Shown here: piece by piece, positions 10,101 through 18,652 of the stretch
How the letters are laid out: each line of letters opens with the position of its first letter
Numbering within the stretch: the stretch's first letter is position 1
NCBI RefSeq assembly: GCF_028863665.1
Contig: NZ_JARBFX010000002.1
Span: forward strand, 310,001 to 374,000
From: Aquabacter sediminis
Lineage (GTDB): Bacteria; Pseudomonadota; Alphaproteobacteria; Rhizobiales; Xanthobacteraceae
Direction of reading: 5' to 3'
Length of the DNA stretch: 64,000 nt
Program-made: the position numbers and the translations under genes
Notes under the pieces: generated by a model
Seen by the model: the letters and a program-made list of their open reading frames with translations, nothing else
The model's database searches: none
Told to the model about the DNA's origin: nothing

Positions 10101-10351
10101 ACCAGGATGGCCCGCGCGCCGGAGAGGGTGCGCTCCACATAGGTGTCCACCGAGATGGGATGGCGAAGCGCCACGAGGTTCGCCAGCCGCAGCGTCGGAA
10201 GACGGCCCCCTGCCCGCTTCCACCCGGCCGCGAAGGCGCCGAGATCACTGTCGGAATAGGAGAGGACCACGAGATCGGCCGGGCTCTGGCCGAGATCCTG
10301 CGGAACGTCGGCTTCCTCCAGCCCATGGCGCTCGCGGAAGACGACGTGCAA
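7100..10351 (-). CDS. cobN: Aerobic cobaltochelatase, CobN subunit
   Basis: CobN is the large subunit of the ATP-dependent CobNST complex, which inserts cobalt into hydrogenobyrinic acid a,c-diamide. The 1083-residue product has the CobN/magnesium-chelatase H signatures YSDSDLGAFAAGW near the N terminus, LIHMGAHGTLEWLPGK in the middle and RNLYSVDPRGIPTPNAH later. It starts at a TTG codon (10349-10351) with a good GGAGG box eight bases upstream, and no closer ATG fits the family N terminus. It lies three bases after the cobW stop. The partner subunits cobS and cobT are not in this window. Confidence 0.95.
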   Translation of the reverse strand: MHVVFRERHGLEEADVPQDLGQSPADLVVLSYSDSDLGAFAAGWKRAGGRLPTLRLANLVALRHPISVDTYVERTLSGARAILVRLIGGEPYWAYGLASVNRLARERGLVLAVLPADGRPDARLDALSTVPVPILRHVSRLCEAGGAVAAQKALAVLAEAAGLPAGPVEGTTEVPDWGFYDPEQGVVPEPDWRTGRVALVAFYRSYFTAADTGPVDALIRELKAAGLAAIGVFAPSLKAPGVRTWLDEVTDRARPSVIVNATAFSAIGEDGRAAFDRAQCPVFQVALSTARRKEWREAERGLSPADLAMHVVLPEVDGRLFSGVVSFKSPGRRDQDLQYSRFSHRAEGERVSAAVQRILAWEKLARAPSHARRLAVVLSTYPGRAFQMAHAVGLDTLASTRALLDDLAAAGYGATPPEKPLEHLADAVLSWPVAAYLDALACLPDPLRESLASAWGEPETDPAVQDGAFHFHAMTAGEVLVALQPERGSVASREGDYHDLSRTPRHAYVAFYLWLRSLGLHALIHMGAHGTLEWLPGKAVALSSECWPEALIGALPVIYPFIVNDPGEAAQAKRRIGAVTLGHLPPPLVDAEVPEGLARLERLLDEYANADGLDPARRARLIADVRDEARAAGVEDDLGLPRDASAAEAITRIDRFVCDIKESQLGQGLHVFGQGPCGGQERDGLLAALDGRRVEPGPAGSPYRGRRDVLPTGRNLYSVDPRGIPTPNAHAAGVKMAEEVLRRHLQDHGDWPRGLVVDLWGSATMRTAGEDFAMALHLAGVKPSWDHGSGRVTGFEILAPALLGRPRIAVTLRISGLFRDVFPGLGQLFQAATEALAARDEPADENPYRQSEPRVFCPRPGQYGAGMDLAFGDFSDEARAAAGEAWLKASSYALGRDGTATADRAALERRLLASDAFVHAQDLPETDLLLAADYAVHEAGFAAALSRLSEGAAAPALYHLDVTRPEAPRARTLTEEVARVVRARAANPAWADGMMAHGFRGAAEIAATLDHMAAFAHLAGVVPSHLFDLYHEATIGRPEVTAFMARENPAALEALRALFLRLRDAGLWATRRNSIAASLEAAP

Positions 10352-10354
10352 CGA

Positions 10355-11419
10355 TCAGGCCTCCACCGGTGTCCCGCCGAGCACGCGCGCGAAGGCGGCG
10401 GGATCCACATGGTCATGTTCGGCGATACAGACGAGGCGGGCGACCCGCGCATCGGTCCCCCACGGCCGGTCATATTGCCAGCGCACGCGCTCCCCCACCG
10501 CCTGGACGAGAAGGCGCATGGGCTTGCCGGTCACCGCCACATAGCCCTTCACCCGCAGCACCTGATGCTCGCGGGCCAGCCGCCGCACCGCCTCCGCAAG
10601 CGCTTCTGGCGCCTCGATTTCCGGCAAGGTTATGACAGCTGATTCAAAGTCCTCGTGATCGTGCTCGTCCTCGCCGTCATGATGGCTGGGGCGCGCCGCG
10701 AGGTCGTTCTCGGCCTGGGCATCGAGGCCCAGAATGATGCGGGGATCGACGGCCCCATCGGTCACGGGAATGAGCGGCAGCGGGCGCGGCAGCTCGCGCT
10801 CGATCACCGCGCGGGCGGCGGCGAGGCCCTCTTCGCCAGCCAGGTCCGCCTTGGTGAGGAGGACGAGATCTGCGCAGGCCAGTTGGTCCTCGAACACCTC
10901 GGACAGAGGCGTCTCGTGGTCGATGCTGGCGTCCGCTTCCCTTTGTGCCGCAACGGCTTCCTCGTCCGGCGCGAAGCGGCCGGCGGCCACCGCCTCGGCG
11001 TCCGCCAAGGCGATTACGCCATCCACCGTGATGCGGGAGCGGATGGGCGGCCACTCGAAGGCCTTCAGGAGCGGCTTGGGCAAGGCAAGGCCCGAGGTTT
11101 CGATGAGGATGTGGTCCGGCCGACGGGGCAGCGCCATCAGGCGCTCGATGGTCGGCACGAAGTCATCGGCCACCGTGCAGCAGATGCAGCCATTGGCGAG
11201 CTCGATGATGTTTTCCGCCGGACAGGCCTCGTCGGCGCAGGACTTCAGGATCTCCCCATCCACGCCCACCGTCCCGAACTCATTGACCAGAATGGCAAAT
11301 CGGCGCCCGTTGGCATTGGCCATGAGGTGCCGGATCAGCGTCGTCTTGCCCGATCCCAGGAAGCCCGTGATGACCGTCACGGGGATTTTGGCAAGGTCGG
11401 CGGCGGCACGGTCAGTCAT
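10355..11419 (-). CDS. cobW: CobW-type metallochaperone GTPase
   Basis: CobW is a G3E-family GTPase thought to deliver cobalt for corrin synthesis. The 354-residue protein has the Walker A loop GFLGSGKTT at residues 19-27. It carries the metal-binding CICC motif in LANGCICCTVADDFV and a histidine- and acid-rich stretch (HHDGEDEHDHEDFES) before the C-terminal CobW domain. The gene sits directly before cobN and 12 bases after the DUF1636 gene, which fits a cobalt supply role. The general family call is certain; cobalt rather than zinc specificity is inferred from context. Confidence 0.94.
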   Translation of the reverse strand: MTDRAAADLAKIPVTVITGFLGSGKTTLIRHLMANANGRRFAILVNEFGTVGVDGEILKSCADEACPAENIIELANGCICCTVADDFVPTIERLMALPRRPDHILIETSGLALPKPLLKAFEWPPIRSRITVDGVIALADAEAVAAGRFAPDEEAVAAQREADASIDHETPLSEVFEDQLACADLVLLTKADLAGEEGLAAARAVIERELPRPLPLIPVTDGAVDPRIILGLDAQAENDLAARPSHHDGEDEHDHEDFESAVITLPEIEAPEALAEAVRRLAREHQVLRVKGYVAVTGKPMRLLVQAVGERVRWQYDRPWGTDARVARLVCIAEHDHVDPAAFARVLGGTPVEA

Positions 11420-11431
11420 GACTCATCAATC

Positions 11432-11782
11432 CTAAAGAGGCGGCACGCGGGCGATGGACCGCTTGCGGATGATCTCGGCACGCTCCCGCCACGGCACGAG
11501 GCCATCCGGCGTCCCGCCATAGGCGGCGGCGGCGGCCAGCAGCACGGGCGCGTCGATTTCCCCCATGTCGCCATAGACATAGGTCCAACGGCCGGGGGAG
11601 GAGAACGCCACCGCCGCACCGCGCGGGCAGGCGGACAGGCACTCCACCGGCACGATGCGCACCCCCTGCGGGCAGTCTTCGGCCAGCAGGGCGTCATGCA
11701 GGCGGCGGCCGGCGCAGGACTGGCCCTCCACCTGGACCTCGCCGGCGCGGCAGGTGATGCAGACGTTCAGCGTGACAGACAT
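11432..11782 (-). CDS. DUF1636 metal-binding protein
   Basis: This is a 116-residue protein of the DUF1636 family, often found beside cobalamin genes. Four cysteines in a ferredoxin-like pattern (CITCRAGE near the N terminus, then CLSACPRG near residue 50) suggest it binds a metal or an Fe-S cluster. It lies between the cobalt permease gene and cobW in the riboswitch-led operon. A role in cobalt handling is an inference; no function has been shown to my knowledge. Confidence 0.85.
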   Translation of the reverse strand: MSVTLNVCITCRAGEVQVEGQSCAGRRLHDALLAEDCPQGVRIVPVECLSACPRGAAVAFSSPGRWTYVYGDMGEIDAPVLLAAAAAYGGTPDGLVPWRERAEIIRKRSIARVPPL

Positions 11783-11838
11783 GCCTGTTCCAGCAAGGGG
11801 TTAGGCGGCCCGGCAGCGATCACGCCGGGCCGTCGGGG

Positions 11839-12519
11839 TCAGGCCGCCGCGTGATGGAGGCGGGCGGTGAAGAGGCGGCCGGAGGTCAAAGCATGGAGCT
11901 GCTTGGCGCCGAACAGGACGGCGAGATCCACCAGCGGCTCCACCAGGATCACCAGCATGTAGGCGCCGCCGAACTGGGCGATTTCCACCAGGTTCTGCGC
12001 CGCAAGGCCGCCACCATAGATGGACCAGAAGGCGACCCACGCCACCACGCCAGCCTGATAAGTTGTCGAAAGCGCAAGGGCTTGGCCGTACTTCAGCTCC
12101 ACATAGGGGGTCGCCGGGGCGATGATGCGGCCGGCCAGAGCGGACAGGCCGAACAGCGGCACCAGGAGGGTGGTGACGTTCATGCCGTACTGGGGCAGGT
12201 CGAAGGGGGCGAAAAACAGGCCCTGGATGAGCAGGCCGAAGGCAAGGCCCAAAGCGGCGGGGGCGGCCCCGAACAGCAGGAACAGCGTGGAGCCGAGGAT
12301 CAGGTGAACTTCCGAGACTCCCACCGGATAATGGGGGAAGACCTCGAAAAAGCAGAAGACCAGCGCCGTGGTCAGCACCGTCCGGCCGAGGAGCGGCAGG
12401 AGGCCGGTCTCCCGCGCGGTGTCGGCGGCAAGCTTCAGGGCATAGCCGCCGGCAGCGGCGCCGGTGGCATAGCTGAGGACGATCTTGGCGCCGTCGACGA
12501 CGCCGGGCTCCATGTGCAT
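11839..12519 (-). CDS. cbiM: CbiM-like cobalt permease (substrate-specific ECF component)
   Basis: This 226-residue membrane protein resembles CbiM, the substrate-capture subunit of energy-coupling factor cobalt importers. It begins MHMEPG, placing the metal-binding His at position 2 as in CbiM. It has about six hydrophobic segments and the CbiM-like stretch VGVSEVHLILGSTLFLLFG. An AGGAGA box precedes the ATG at 12519. No cbiN, cbiQ or cbiO lies next to it, so it is either a solitary transporter or uses shared ATPase subunits from elsewhere. It is the first gene after the cobalamin riboswitch. Confidence 0.85.
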   Translation of the reverse strand: MHMEPGVVDGAKIVLSYATGAAAGGYALKLAADTARETGLLPLLGRTVLTTALVFCFFEVFPHYPVGVSEVHLILGSTLFLLFGAAPAALGLAFGLLIQGLFFAPFDLPQYGMNVTTLLVPLFGLSALAGRIIAPATPYVELKYGQALALSTTYQAGVVAWVAFWSIYGGGLAAQNLVEIAQFGGAYMLVILVEPLVDLAVLFGAKQLHALTSGRLFTARLHHAAA

Positions 12520-12784
12520 GTGGGTCTCCTAGATGTCGGAAAATCGGGTTTCAACGGGCCGGAAAGGACAGGCACACAGCGCCGGCAACACCCGCAAGGG
12601 TCCGGCCGTCGCAGCTGCAAGACGTTGATAAATCAGAGAAAATGCAGGCCGGAACCGGCCCGTGACAGATCTGGAACACCATGCGCCTCGCCCTCCGCGG
12701 CCGCCGGCGGGAAGGGGGGCAAGGCTCCGGGCATGCGGGATTGCGCGCCGTGACGTCCGCCCTCCAGGACACCCCGCCCGGATC
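12520..12784 (-). other. Leader between riboswitch and cbiM
   Basis: This untranslated leader links the riboswitch to the cbiM ribosome-binding site (AGGAGACCCAC before the ATG at 12519). I see no reading frame with family similarity. GC-rich stretches near 12690-12720 could pair to form the expression platform, but I cannot assign a terminator or an anti-terminator. Confidence 0.5.
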
Positions 12785-12960
12785 AAGTTGGGATGGCTGG
12801 TCTCCTGGCTCGCGGGTCTCGGCTTCCTCGATCCTTCCCGGCCGTCACTTGCCAGTGGATATGTTCAAGGTCGCTCGCCGCTTACAGTTGCGGGGGCAGC
12901 TGTGGACTGGATGGACAGGCCATCGCACCACATTCCCAATTAGCCGAACCCCTTGTTTTC
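12785..12960 (-). promoter_or_regulatory. Cobalamin riboswitch
   Basis: Read on the minus strand, this leader carries the hallmark elements of the adenosylcobalamin riboswitch in order. They are AATTGGGAATGTGGTGCGA (5' domain), GCCCCCGCAACTGTAAGCGG (core, about 12879-12898), CCACTGG (B12-box stem, 12852-12858) and GAGCCAGGAGACCAGCC (3' B12 box, 12795-12811). It ends about 265 bases before the cbiM ATG. It should repress the cbiM-DUF1636-cobW-cobN operon when cobalamin is plentiful. The exact ends are approximate. Confidence 0.95.
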
Positions 12961-13087
12961 GCAAGGTATTCGACACCATCGTGGCACAGTCTACACGAGG
13001 CCGTGAGCAGTCGCAACATTGCTGCTGTCCCCCGCCCGCCGGTCATGCCATAGACGGGCAAAGCCCGCCCGCAGAGAAAGGCGCCCC

Positions 13088-13705
13088 ATGAGCGAGCCGT
13101 CCGACGTCGATGCCCGCCACAGCCAGAAAATGGCCCGGATCAAGGCTTCGCGCGAAAAGATCATGGCCGGAAAAACCGGTGAGAAAGGCCTCCTCATCGT
13201 TCATACCGGGCCGGGCAAGGGAAAGTCGACCGCCGCCTTCGGGATGGTCTTGCGCGCGGTGGCACACGGCATGCCGTGTGCTGTGGTCCAGTTCATCAAG
13301 GGGGCCTGGGATACCGGCGAGCGGCGGCTGCTGACCACCCGCTTTGCCGACCTCTGCCAGTTCCACGCCATGGGCGAGGGCTTCACCTGGGAGACCCAGG
13401 ACCGCCAGCGCGACATCGCCGCCGCCGCCGCTGCGTGGGAGAAGGGCAAGGAGCTGATTCGCGACCCGGACATCCGCCTCGTGGTGCTGGACGAGATCAA
13501 CATCGCCCTGCGCTACGACTATCTGGACCTGGCCGAGGTGCTGGCCTTCCTGAAAGCCGAGAAGCCGCCTTTGACCCATGTGGTCCTCACCGGCCGCAAT
13601 GCCAAGCCGGAGCTGATCGAGGCGGCGGACCTCGTCACCGAGATGACGCTGGTCAAGCACCCCTTCCGCTCGGGCATCAAGGCCCAGGCGGGCATCGACT
13701 TCTAA
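13088..13705 (+). CDS. cobO: Cob(I)yrinic acid a,c-diamide adenosyltransferase
   Basis: CobO (BtuR/CobA type) transfers the adenosyl group of ATP to the cob(I)alt centre to make the adenosylated corrinoid. The 205-residue protein has the P-loop [14 protein letters not shown] at residues 39-52, then [13 protein letters not shown] and [11 protein letters not shown], all family signatures. The ATG at 13088 follows an AGAGAAAGG box and gives normal length; a longer frame from 13019 adds 23 unlikely residues. It diverges from the riboswitch-led operon and is followed 17 bases later by cobQ. No second riboswitch is visible in front of it. Confidence 0.96.
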   Translation: MSEPSDVDARHSQKMARIKASREKIMAGKTGEKGLLIVHTGPGKGKSTAAFGMVLRAVAHGMPCAVVQFIKGAWDTGERRLLTTRFADLCQFHAMGEGFTWETQDRQRDIAAAAAAWEKGKELIRDPDIRLVVLDEINIALRYDYLDLAEVLAFLKAEKPPLTHVVLTGRNAKPELIEAADLVTEMTLVKHPFRSGIKAQAGIDF

Positions 13706-13722
13706 AAAGCGAGACCCAGGCC

Positions 13723-15171
13723 ATGGCGCGCGCCCTCATGGTGCAGGGAGCCGGCTCCAATGTGGGCAAGTCGCTGCTGGTGGCGGGCCTGTGCCGGGCG
13801 GCGCGGCGGCGGGGCTTGAAAGTGGCTCCGTTCAAGCCGCAGAACATGTCCAACAATGCCGCGGTCACCGTGGATGGCGGCGAGATCGGCCGCGCCCAGG
13901 CGCTCCAGGCGCTGGCGGCCGGCCTTTCGCCGGTGGTGGACATGAACCCGGTGCTGCTCAAGCCCGAGACCGATGTGGGCGCGCAGGTGATCGTCCAGGG
14001 CCAGCGGATCGCCACCGTGAAGGCGCGGGCCTATGCGGCCCTGAAGCCGCAATTGCTGGCCTCGGTCCTGGAGAGCTTCAACCGCCTCAGGGCGGCCCAT
14101 GACCTCATCATCGTGGAGGGCGCGGGCAGCCCGGCGGAGGTCAACCTGCGCAAGGGCGACATCGCCAATATGGGCTTTGCCGAGGCGGCGAGCGTGCCGG
14201 TGGTGCTGGTGGGCGACATCGACCGGGGCGGCGTCATCGCGCAGATGGTGGGCACCAAGGCGGTGCTGGACCCGGCCGATGCGAAGCGCATTTCCGGCTT
14301 TCTCATCAACAAGTTCCGGGGCGATCCGAGCCTCTTCGACGACGGCTATGCCTTCATCGCGGAGCGCACCGGCTGGCGCGGCTTCGGCGTCGTGCCCTTC
14401 TTCTCGGGCGCCGCCGACCTGCCGGCGGAGGATGCCCTCGACCTCACCCGCAAGGCGGGCGACGGGCCCGTCAAGATCGTGTGCCTGGCCTTGTCCCGCA
14501 TCGCCAATTTCGACGACCTCGACCCGCTCCAGCAGGAGGCGGGCGTGGCAGTGGAGATGATCCTGCCCGGCCGCCCCCTTCCGGGGGATGCGGACCTCGT
14601 CATCGTGCCCGGCTCCAAGTCCACCCGGGGGGACCTTGCCTTCCTGAGGGCGCAGGGCTGGGACATCGACCTTCTCGCCCATGCCCGGCGGGGCGGGCGG
14701 GTGCTGGGCATTTGCGGCGGCTACCAGATGCTCGGCCGCACCATTGCCGACCCGGAGGGCCTGGAAGGGGCACCGGGCACCTCGCCGGGCCTCGGCCTCC
14801 TGGACGTGGACACGGTGATGACCGGCGACAAGCGCCTCACCCGCGTCAGCGCCCGCCATGTGGCGAGCGGACTGCCCATGGCCGGCTATGAGATCCATCT
14901 GGGCCGCACCCAAGGCCCGGACTGCGCCCGCCCCTTTGCCGACCTCGACGGCGCTCCGGACGGGGCCATCTCGGCCGACGGGCGGATCACCGGCACCTAT
15001 CTGCACGGCATGTTCACGGACGATGGCTTCCGCGCCGCCTTCCTGAAGGCGCTGGGCGCCGCGCCCTCCGGCCTTGCCTATGGCGCCCGCGTGGACACCA
15101 CCCTTGATGCGCTGGCCGCGCACCTGGAGGCGCATCTGGATATAGAGGGGCTGCTGGCGCTGGCGCGGTGA
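13723..15171 (+). CDS. cobQ: Adenosylcobyric acid synthase (glutamine-hydrolysing)
   Basis: CobQ amidates the b, d, e and g carboxyl groups of adenosylcobyrinic acid a,c-diamide, using glutamine and ATP. The 482-residue protein begins with a dethiobiotin-synthetase-like domain ([14 protein letters not shown], residues 6-19; [11 protein letters not shown]). It ends with a glutamine amidotransferase domain with nucleophile Cys331 in [10 protein letters not shown] and catalytic His428 in GTYLHGMF. The start is the ATG at 13723, 17 bases after cobO, so the two probably form an operon. The length and motifs are normal. Confidence 0.96.
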   Translation: MARALMVQGAGSNVGKSLLVAGLCRAARRRGLKVAPFKPQNMSNNAAVTVDGGEIGRAQALQALAAGLSPVVDMNPVLLKPETDVGAQVIVQGQRIATVKARAYAALKPQLLASVLESFNRLRAAHDLIIVEGAGSPAEVNLRKGDIANMGFAEAASVPVVLVGDIDRGGVIAQMVGTKAVLDPADAKRISGFLINKFRGDPSLFDDGYAFIAERTGWRGFGVVPFFSGAADLPAEDALDLTRKAGDGPVKIVCLALSRIANFDDLDPLQQEAGVAVEMILPGRPLPGDADLVIVPGSKSTRGDLAFLRAQGWDIDLLAHARRGGRVLGICGGYQMLGRTIADPEGLEGAPGTSPGLGLLDVDTVMTGDKRLTRVSARHVASGLPMAGYEIHLGRTQGPDCARPFADLDGAPDGAISADGRITGTYLHGMFTDDGFRAAFLKALGAAPSGLAYGARVDTTLDALAAHLEAHLDIEGLLALAR

Positions 15172-15264
15172 GGGCGAGAAGGCGTCGGTGCGGCGACAGA
15201 TGGGCACCGCCCCAGAGGGAAGCTCAACGCCTGATCGCGACCTTCGCGCCCGGTCCGCCTCGCC

Positions 15265-17319
15265 TCACGCCGCCGCCACATCCCCCGCGACCGGCCGCGC
15301 CGGCTCCGGCGGCCGCCCGTCCACCAGGGGAGCCGGGCGGCCGAAGAGGAAGCCCTGGGCTTCCTCGCAGCCTTCCGCCCGCAACAGGTCCACCTGCTCC
15401 GCGGTCTCCACGCCTTCCACCAGTACGCGCATGTCCAGGGCCCGGCCGAGCGTCAGCACGGCGCGCAGGATGGCGAGCGCCTCCCGGCTGTCGGCGATGT
15501 CGCGCATGAAGTGGCGATCCAGCTTGATGCGGTGGAAGGGGAAGGCCCGCAGCGTGTCGAGGGAGGAATAGCCGGTGCCGAAATCGTCCATGGCCACCGT
15601 CACGCCCAGGCCGCGGATGGCGGCGAGGACATCCAGGCACTTCTGCCGGTCGCCGATGAGCATGGTCTCGGTGATTTCCAGCTCCAGGCGCTCGGGGGCA
15701 AGCCCCGTTTCCTCCAGCACGCGGGCCACCAAAGCCGGCAGGTCGCCATGCAGGATCTGGAGCGCCGAGACATTCACCGCGACGCTGGCGGACGTGGGCC
15801 AGGCCGCCGCATCCCGGCAGGCGGTGCGCAGCACCCATTCGCCGATTCCGATGATGAGGCCGCTCTCCTCGGCCACGGGAATGAAGTCGCCGGGCGAGAT
15901 GTAGCCCCTTAGCGGATGGCGCCAGCGCAACAATGCTTCGTAGCCGAGAAGGGCGGACGGGGCGGTGCTTCCCGGTGCCGGCAAGGTCACCTGCACCTGG
16001 TAGTGAAGCTCGAACGCACCGGTCCTCAGGGCGCGCCGCAAGTCGTGCACGAGATCGCGGCGGGCGCGGACCGCCTCGTCCATGGCGGGCTCGTAATAAC
16101 AGACGCCCCGTCCCGGCCGCGCCTTGGCGCGCAGGAGGGCAAGGTCCGCATTGGCCAGCAGTTCGGCCGCGCTCTCTCCATCCTGGGGAAACAGCGCGAC
16201 GCCGAAGCTGGCCTGCGGCATCACGTCAAAATCCTCGATGCGAACGGGCGCCTCGATGCCGCGCCGGAGCCGCCGGACGAAATCGTCCACCTGCTTGGCC
16301 TCGAAGAAGGACTTGGTGGCGACAAACTCGTCGCTGCCCATGCGCGCCAAGAACTCTCCGGTACCCATTTGCCCCACCATGCGCCGCGCGGCCTCGCGCA
16401 GCAGCACGTCGCCGCCGTGCTGCCCATGGCTCTCATTCACCGCCTTCAGGCGGTCGAAGTCGAGCACCACCACCGCGAGGCTGCAGCCCCGCATGCGCGC
16501 CCGCGCCAGATCCTCTTCCAGCTGCGTGGACAGGCTATTGCGGTTGGGCAGGCCGGTCAGCGTGTCCACCATCGCCATGCGGCGCAGCGCCTCCAGGGAC
16601 TTGGTGCTCGCATCGGAATCGATCAGCGCGCTGACCCCGCCGATGGCGGCGATGAGGAGCGCGCCGAACGCCAGCACGAGGGCGAGGTGGCCAGTCTCCG
16701 TCTGTCCGCTGGCGGCATCCCCGAACGGCACCAGCGTCAGCGCCGCCATGGCGGTGAAATGCAGGGAGACGATGCACAGGACGAAGGCGGCCAGCGCCAG
16801 CCGATGCCGGCCCTTGATCTCCAGCGCAAGGCAGGCCAGGGCGAAGACAACGGCGAGCACCACGGAGGCGATCACATGGGGCGCGTCCCAGATCAGCAGG
16901 CCCTGCACCTCATAGGCCATCATGCCCACATAATGCATGCCGGCAATGCCCATTCCGAGGATGAGGCCCGCCAGGAACCAGGGCAGCGCGTACTTGGCGG
17001 AAAGGTGCACGGGCAGCATCTGGAACGCCACGGCGGTGCAGATGATGACCATGAACAGGGACAGGAAGGTGTAGAAGGGATCGTAGGCCGTGGGCACGTC
17101 TGGGCGATAGGCCAGCATGGCGACGAAATGGGTGCACCAGACCGCGCATCCCGCCGAGACGGCGGCAATGAAGAGCCACCCCAGGCGCTGCCGCCCGTTG
17201 CGCCGGCTCGCCCTGCGGAACAGGCCCAGGGCAATCGCGCTTCCTCCGATGCAGACCATCACCGAAAGCAGAAGCAACCAAGGATTGTGCTCACTTACCA
17301 AGCACGAGACGATACGCAT
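15265..17319 (-). CDS. MHYT-GGDEF-EAL membrane protein (cyclic di-GMP turnover)
   Basis: This 684-residue protein joins a seven-helix MHYT sensor (about residues 1-225) to a GGDEF domain (about 255-415) and an EAL domain (about 430-670). The MHYT repeats read THFVAML, MHYVGM and LHFTAM; the family is proposed to sense a diatomic gas through bound copper. The EAL half is intact by eye (GYEALLRW, NVSALQ, DDFGTGYSSL, KLDRHFM), so phosphodiesterase activity is likely. The GGDEF signature is altered to GSDEF and no RxxD inhibitory site lies just upstream, so cyclase activity is doubtful. It sits among cob genes but shows no link to B12. The ATG at 17319 has a weak ribosome-binding site. Confidence 0.93.
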   Translation of the reverse strand: MRIVSCLVSEHNPWLLLLSVMVCIGGSAIALGLFRRASRRNGRQRLGWLFIAAVSAGCAVWCTHFVAMLAYRPDVPTAYDPFYTFLSLFMVIICTAVAFQMLPVHLSAKYALPWFLAGLILGMGIAGMHYVGMMAYEVQGLLIWDAPHVIASVVLAVVFALACLALEIKGRHRLALAAFVLCIVSLHFTAMAALTLVPFGDAASGQTETGHLALVLAFGALLIAAIGGVSALIDSDASTKSLEALRRMAMVDTLTGLPNRNSLSTQLEEDLARARMRGCSLAVVVLDFDRLKAVNESHGQHGGDVLLREAARRMVGQMGTGEFLARMGSDEFVATKSFFEAKQVDDFVRRLRRGIEAPVRIEDFDVMPQASFGVALFPQDGESAAELLANADLALLRAKARPGRGVCYYEPAMDEAVRARRDLVHDLRRALRTGAFELHYQVQVTLPAPGSTAPSALLGYEALLRWRHPLRGYISPGDFIPVAEESGLIIGIGEWVLRTACRDAAAWPTSASVAVNVSALQILHGDLPALVARVLEETGLAPERLELEITETMLIGDRQKCLDVLAAIRGLGVTVAMDDFGTGYSSLDTLRAFPFHRIKLDRHFMRDIADSREALAILRAVLTLGRALDMRVLVEGVETAEQVDLLRAEGCEEAQGFLFGRPAPLVDGRPPEPARPVAGDVAAA

Positions 17320-17526
17320 CGAAAGAAGGACCTGACGGCAGAGCAGATTTCACACGGCTTAGCCGTATGATTTTAAGCCTCCGGTTGCAATGCACGAATC
17401 TTTGTCCGCCGGAGCTGGCAGATTTCTGCATTTCTCTGGAACTCTTCTCCCCACGCTGCGTTCTAGGCCCGCTTTGATCTCCCGGGAGCTTCCCAGGAGC
17501 TTCAAGGTACCACTGGCAGCGGGGCG
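17320..17526. other. Intergenic region without a recognised feature
   Basis: This 207-base gap lies upstream of the MHYT-GGDEF-EAL gene and downstream of cobC. It presumably holds the promoter of the MHYT gene and the end of the cobC transcript. I see no conserved RNA or coding sequence in it. Confidence 0.4.
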
Positions 17527-18579
17527 TCACGCATAAGGCTGACGCGTGGCGAATAACTTTAACGCAAAGGCAATCCGCTGCCAATGGGCCTCGCAGCCAG
17601 GCAGGCCCATGCGCACCAGGTGGGCCGACCAGGGAAAGATGCGCATCCAGATCCGCTGTTCCGCGAACAGCTCCCGCGCCCGCCGTGCATCGGGGACTTC
17701 ATAAAGGCGATAGAGGTCCGTGCCCCCCGCGCCGCGCCACCCGGCGGCGGCCGCAAGGCCGTCGAGCCGCACGGCCTCGGCCTTGAGCCGGGCGGCGGTC
17801 TCCCGCGCCCAGTCCCCGTCCGCCAGGGCCCGGCGCCCGATGGCGATGGCCGCGCCGGAGACCGGCCATGGGCCGGCCAGATCGGCAAGGCGGTCAATGT
17901 CCGTCCGGTTCCCCAGCACGAAGCCGAGGCGCAGGCCCGCAAGCCCATAGAATTTGCCGAAGGAGCGCAGCACCAGCAGTCCCGGACGGCCCGCTTGGGG
18001 CGCGAGCGAGGCGTGCGGCGTCACCTCCACGAAGCTCTCATCCACCACCAGGCGACCCACCTTGTCCGCCAGCGACAGGAGCTCTTCGGGCGCGTGAAGG
18101 CGGCCGTCGGGATTGTTGGGGTTCACCACCACCGCAAGGTCGGCGCCGGCCAGATCCTCCAGGCGCCCCGCCTCCCGCACCTGCCAGCCGCGCGCCTCCA
18201 AGGCGGCGCGGTGCTCGTTATAGGTGGGGCCGAGCACGACCGCCCGGCCGGGCGGATCGAGCAGGGGCACCAGTTGGATCGCGCCCTGCGCACCCGCCAG
18301 CGGCAGGAGTGGGGCCTGCGTGCCATAGGCGGCCGCTGCCGCCGCGACGAGGCTGGCCATGTCGGCGCGGGTGGGCAGGCGCGTCCAGGCCTCCTGCGGC
18401 AGCTCGGGCACAAGATAGGGCCGTGCATTGATGCCGGTGGACAGGTCGATCCAGTCTTCCGGCGCGCCACCGAACCGGGTGATGGCCGCGTCGAGGTCGC
18501 CGCCATGGTCCCGGCGAAAGACGGCCTGCGCCCCGTTCTCATCGGGCATGCAGGGTGAAGCGGCGTCCGGCACGGGCAT
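17527..18579 (-). CDS. cobC: Threonine-phosphate decarboxylase-like aminotransferase CobC
   Basis: CobC is a PLP-dependent enzyme needed to supply the aminopropanol arm of cobalamin, equivalent to Salmonella CobD (L-threonine-O-3-phosphate decarboxylase). The 350-residue fold type I protein has DHGGDLDAA near the N terminus, VVNPNNPDGR and the PLP lysine Lys209 in SFGKFYGLAGLRLG. The ATG at 18579 follows a GAGAGG box; an internal ATG ten codons on is possible. The usual neighbour cobD (cbiB) is absent here. Confidence 0.93.
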   Translation of the reverse strand: MPVPDAASPCMPDENGAQAVFRRDHGGDLDAAITRFGGAPEDWIDLSTGINARPYLVPELPQEAWTRLPTRADMASLVAAAAAAYGTQAPLLPLAGAQGAIQLVPLLDPPGRAVVLGPTYNEHRAALEARGWQVREAGRLEDLAGADLAVVVNPNNPDGRLHAPEELLSLADKVGRLVVDESFVEVTPHASLAPQAGRPGLLVLRSFGKFYGLAGLRLGFVLGNRTDIDRLADLAGPWPVSGAAIAIGRRALADGDWARETAARLKAEAVRLDGLAAAAGWRGAGGTDLYRLYEVPDARRARELFAEQRIWMRIFPWSAHLVRMGLPGCEAHWQRIAFALKLFATRQPYA

Positions 18580-18652
18580 CCTCTCGCCTCGTCAGGAATG
18601 GGGGCGGGAAAGTGTCAGGAAAGCCCGCCCGCCACAACGGGGGACTGGCGGT

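Noticed and set aside
12965-13087. A second cobalamin riboswitch in front of cobO on the plus strand
   Set aside because: None of the conserved B12-box or core segments appears on this strand; the only riboswitch faces cbiM.
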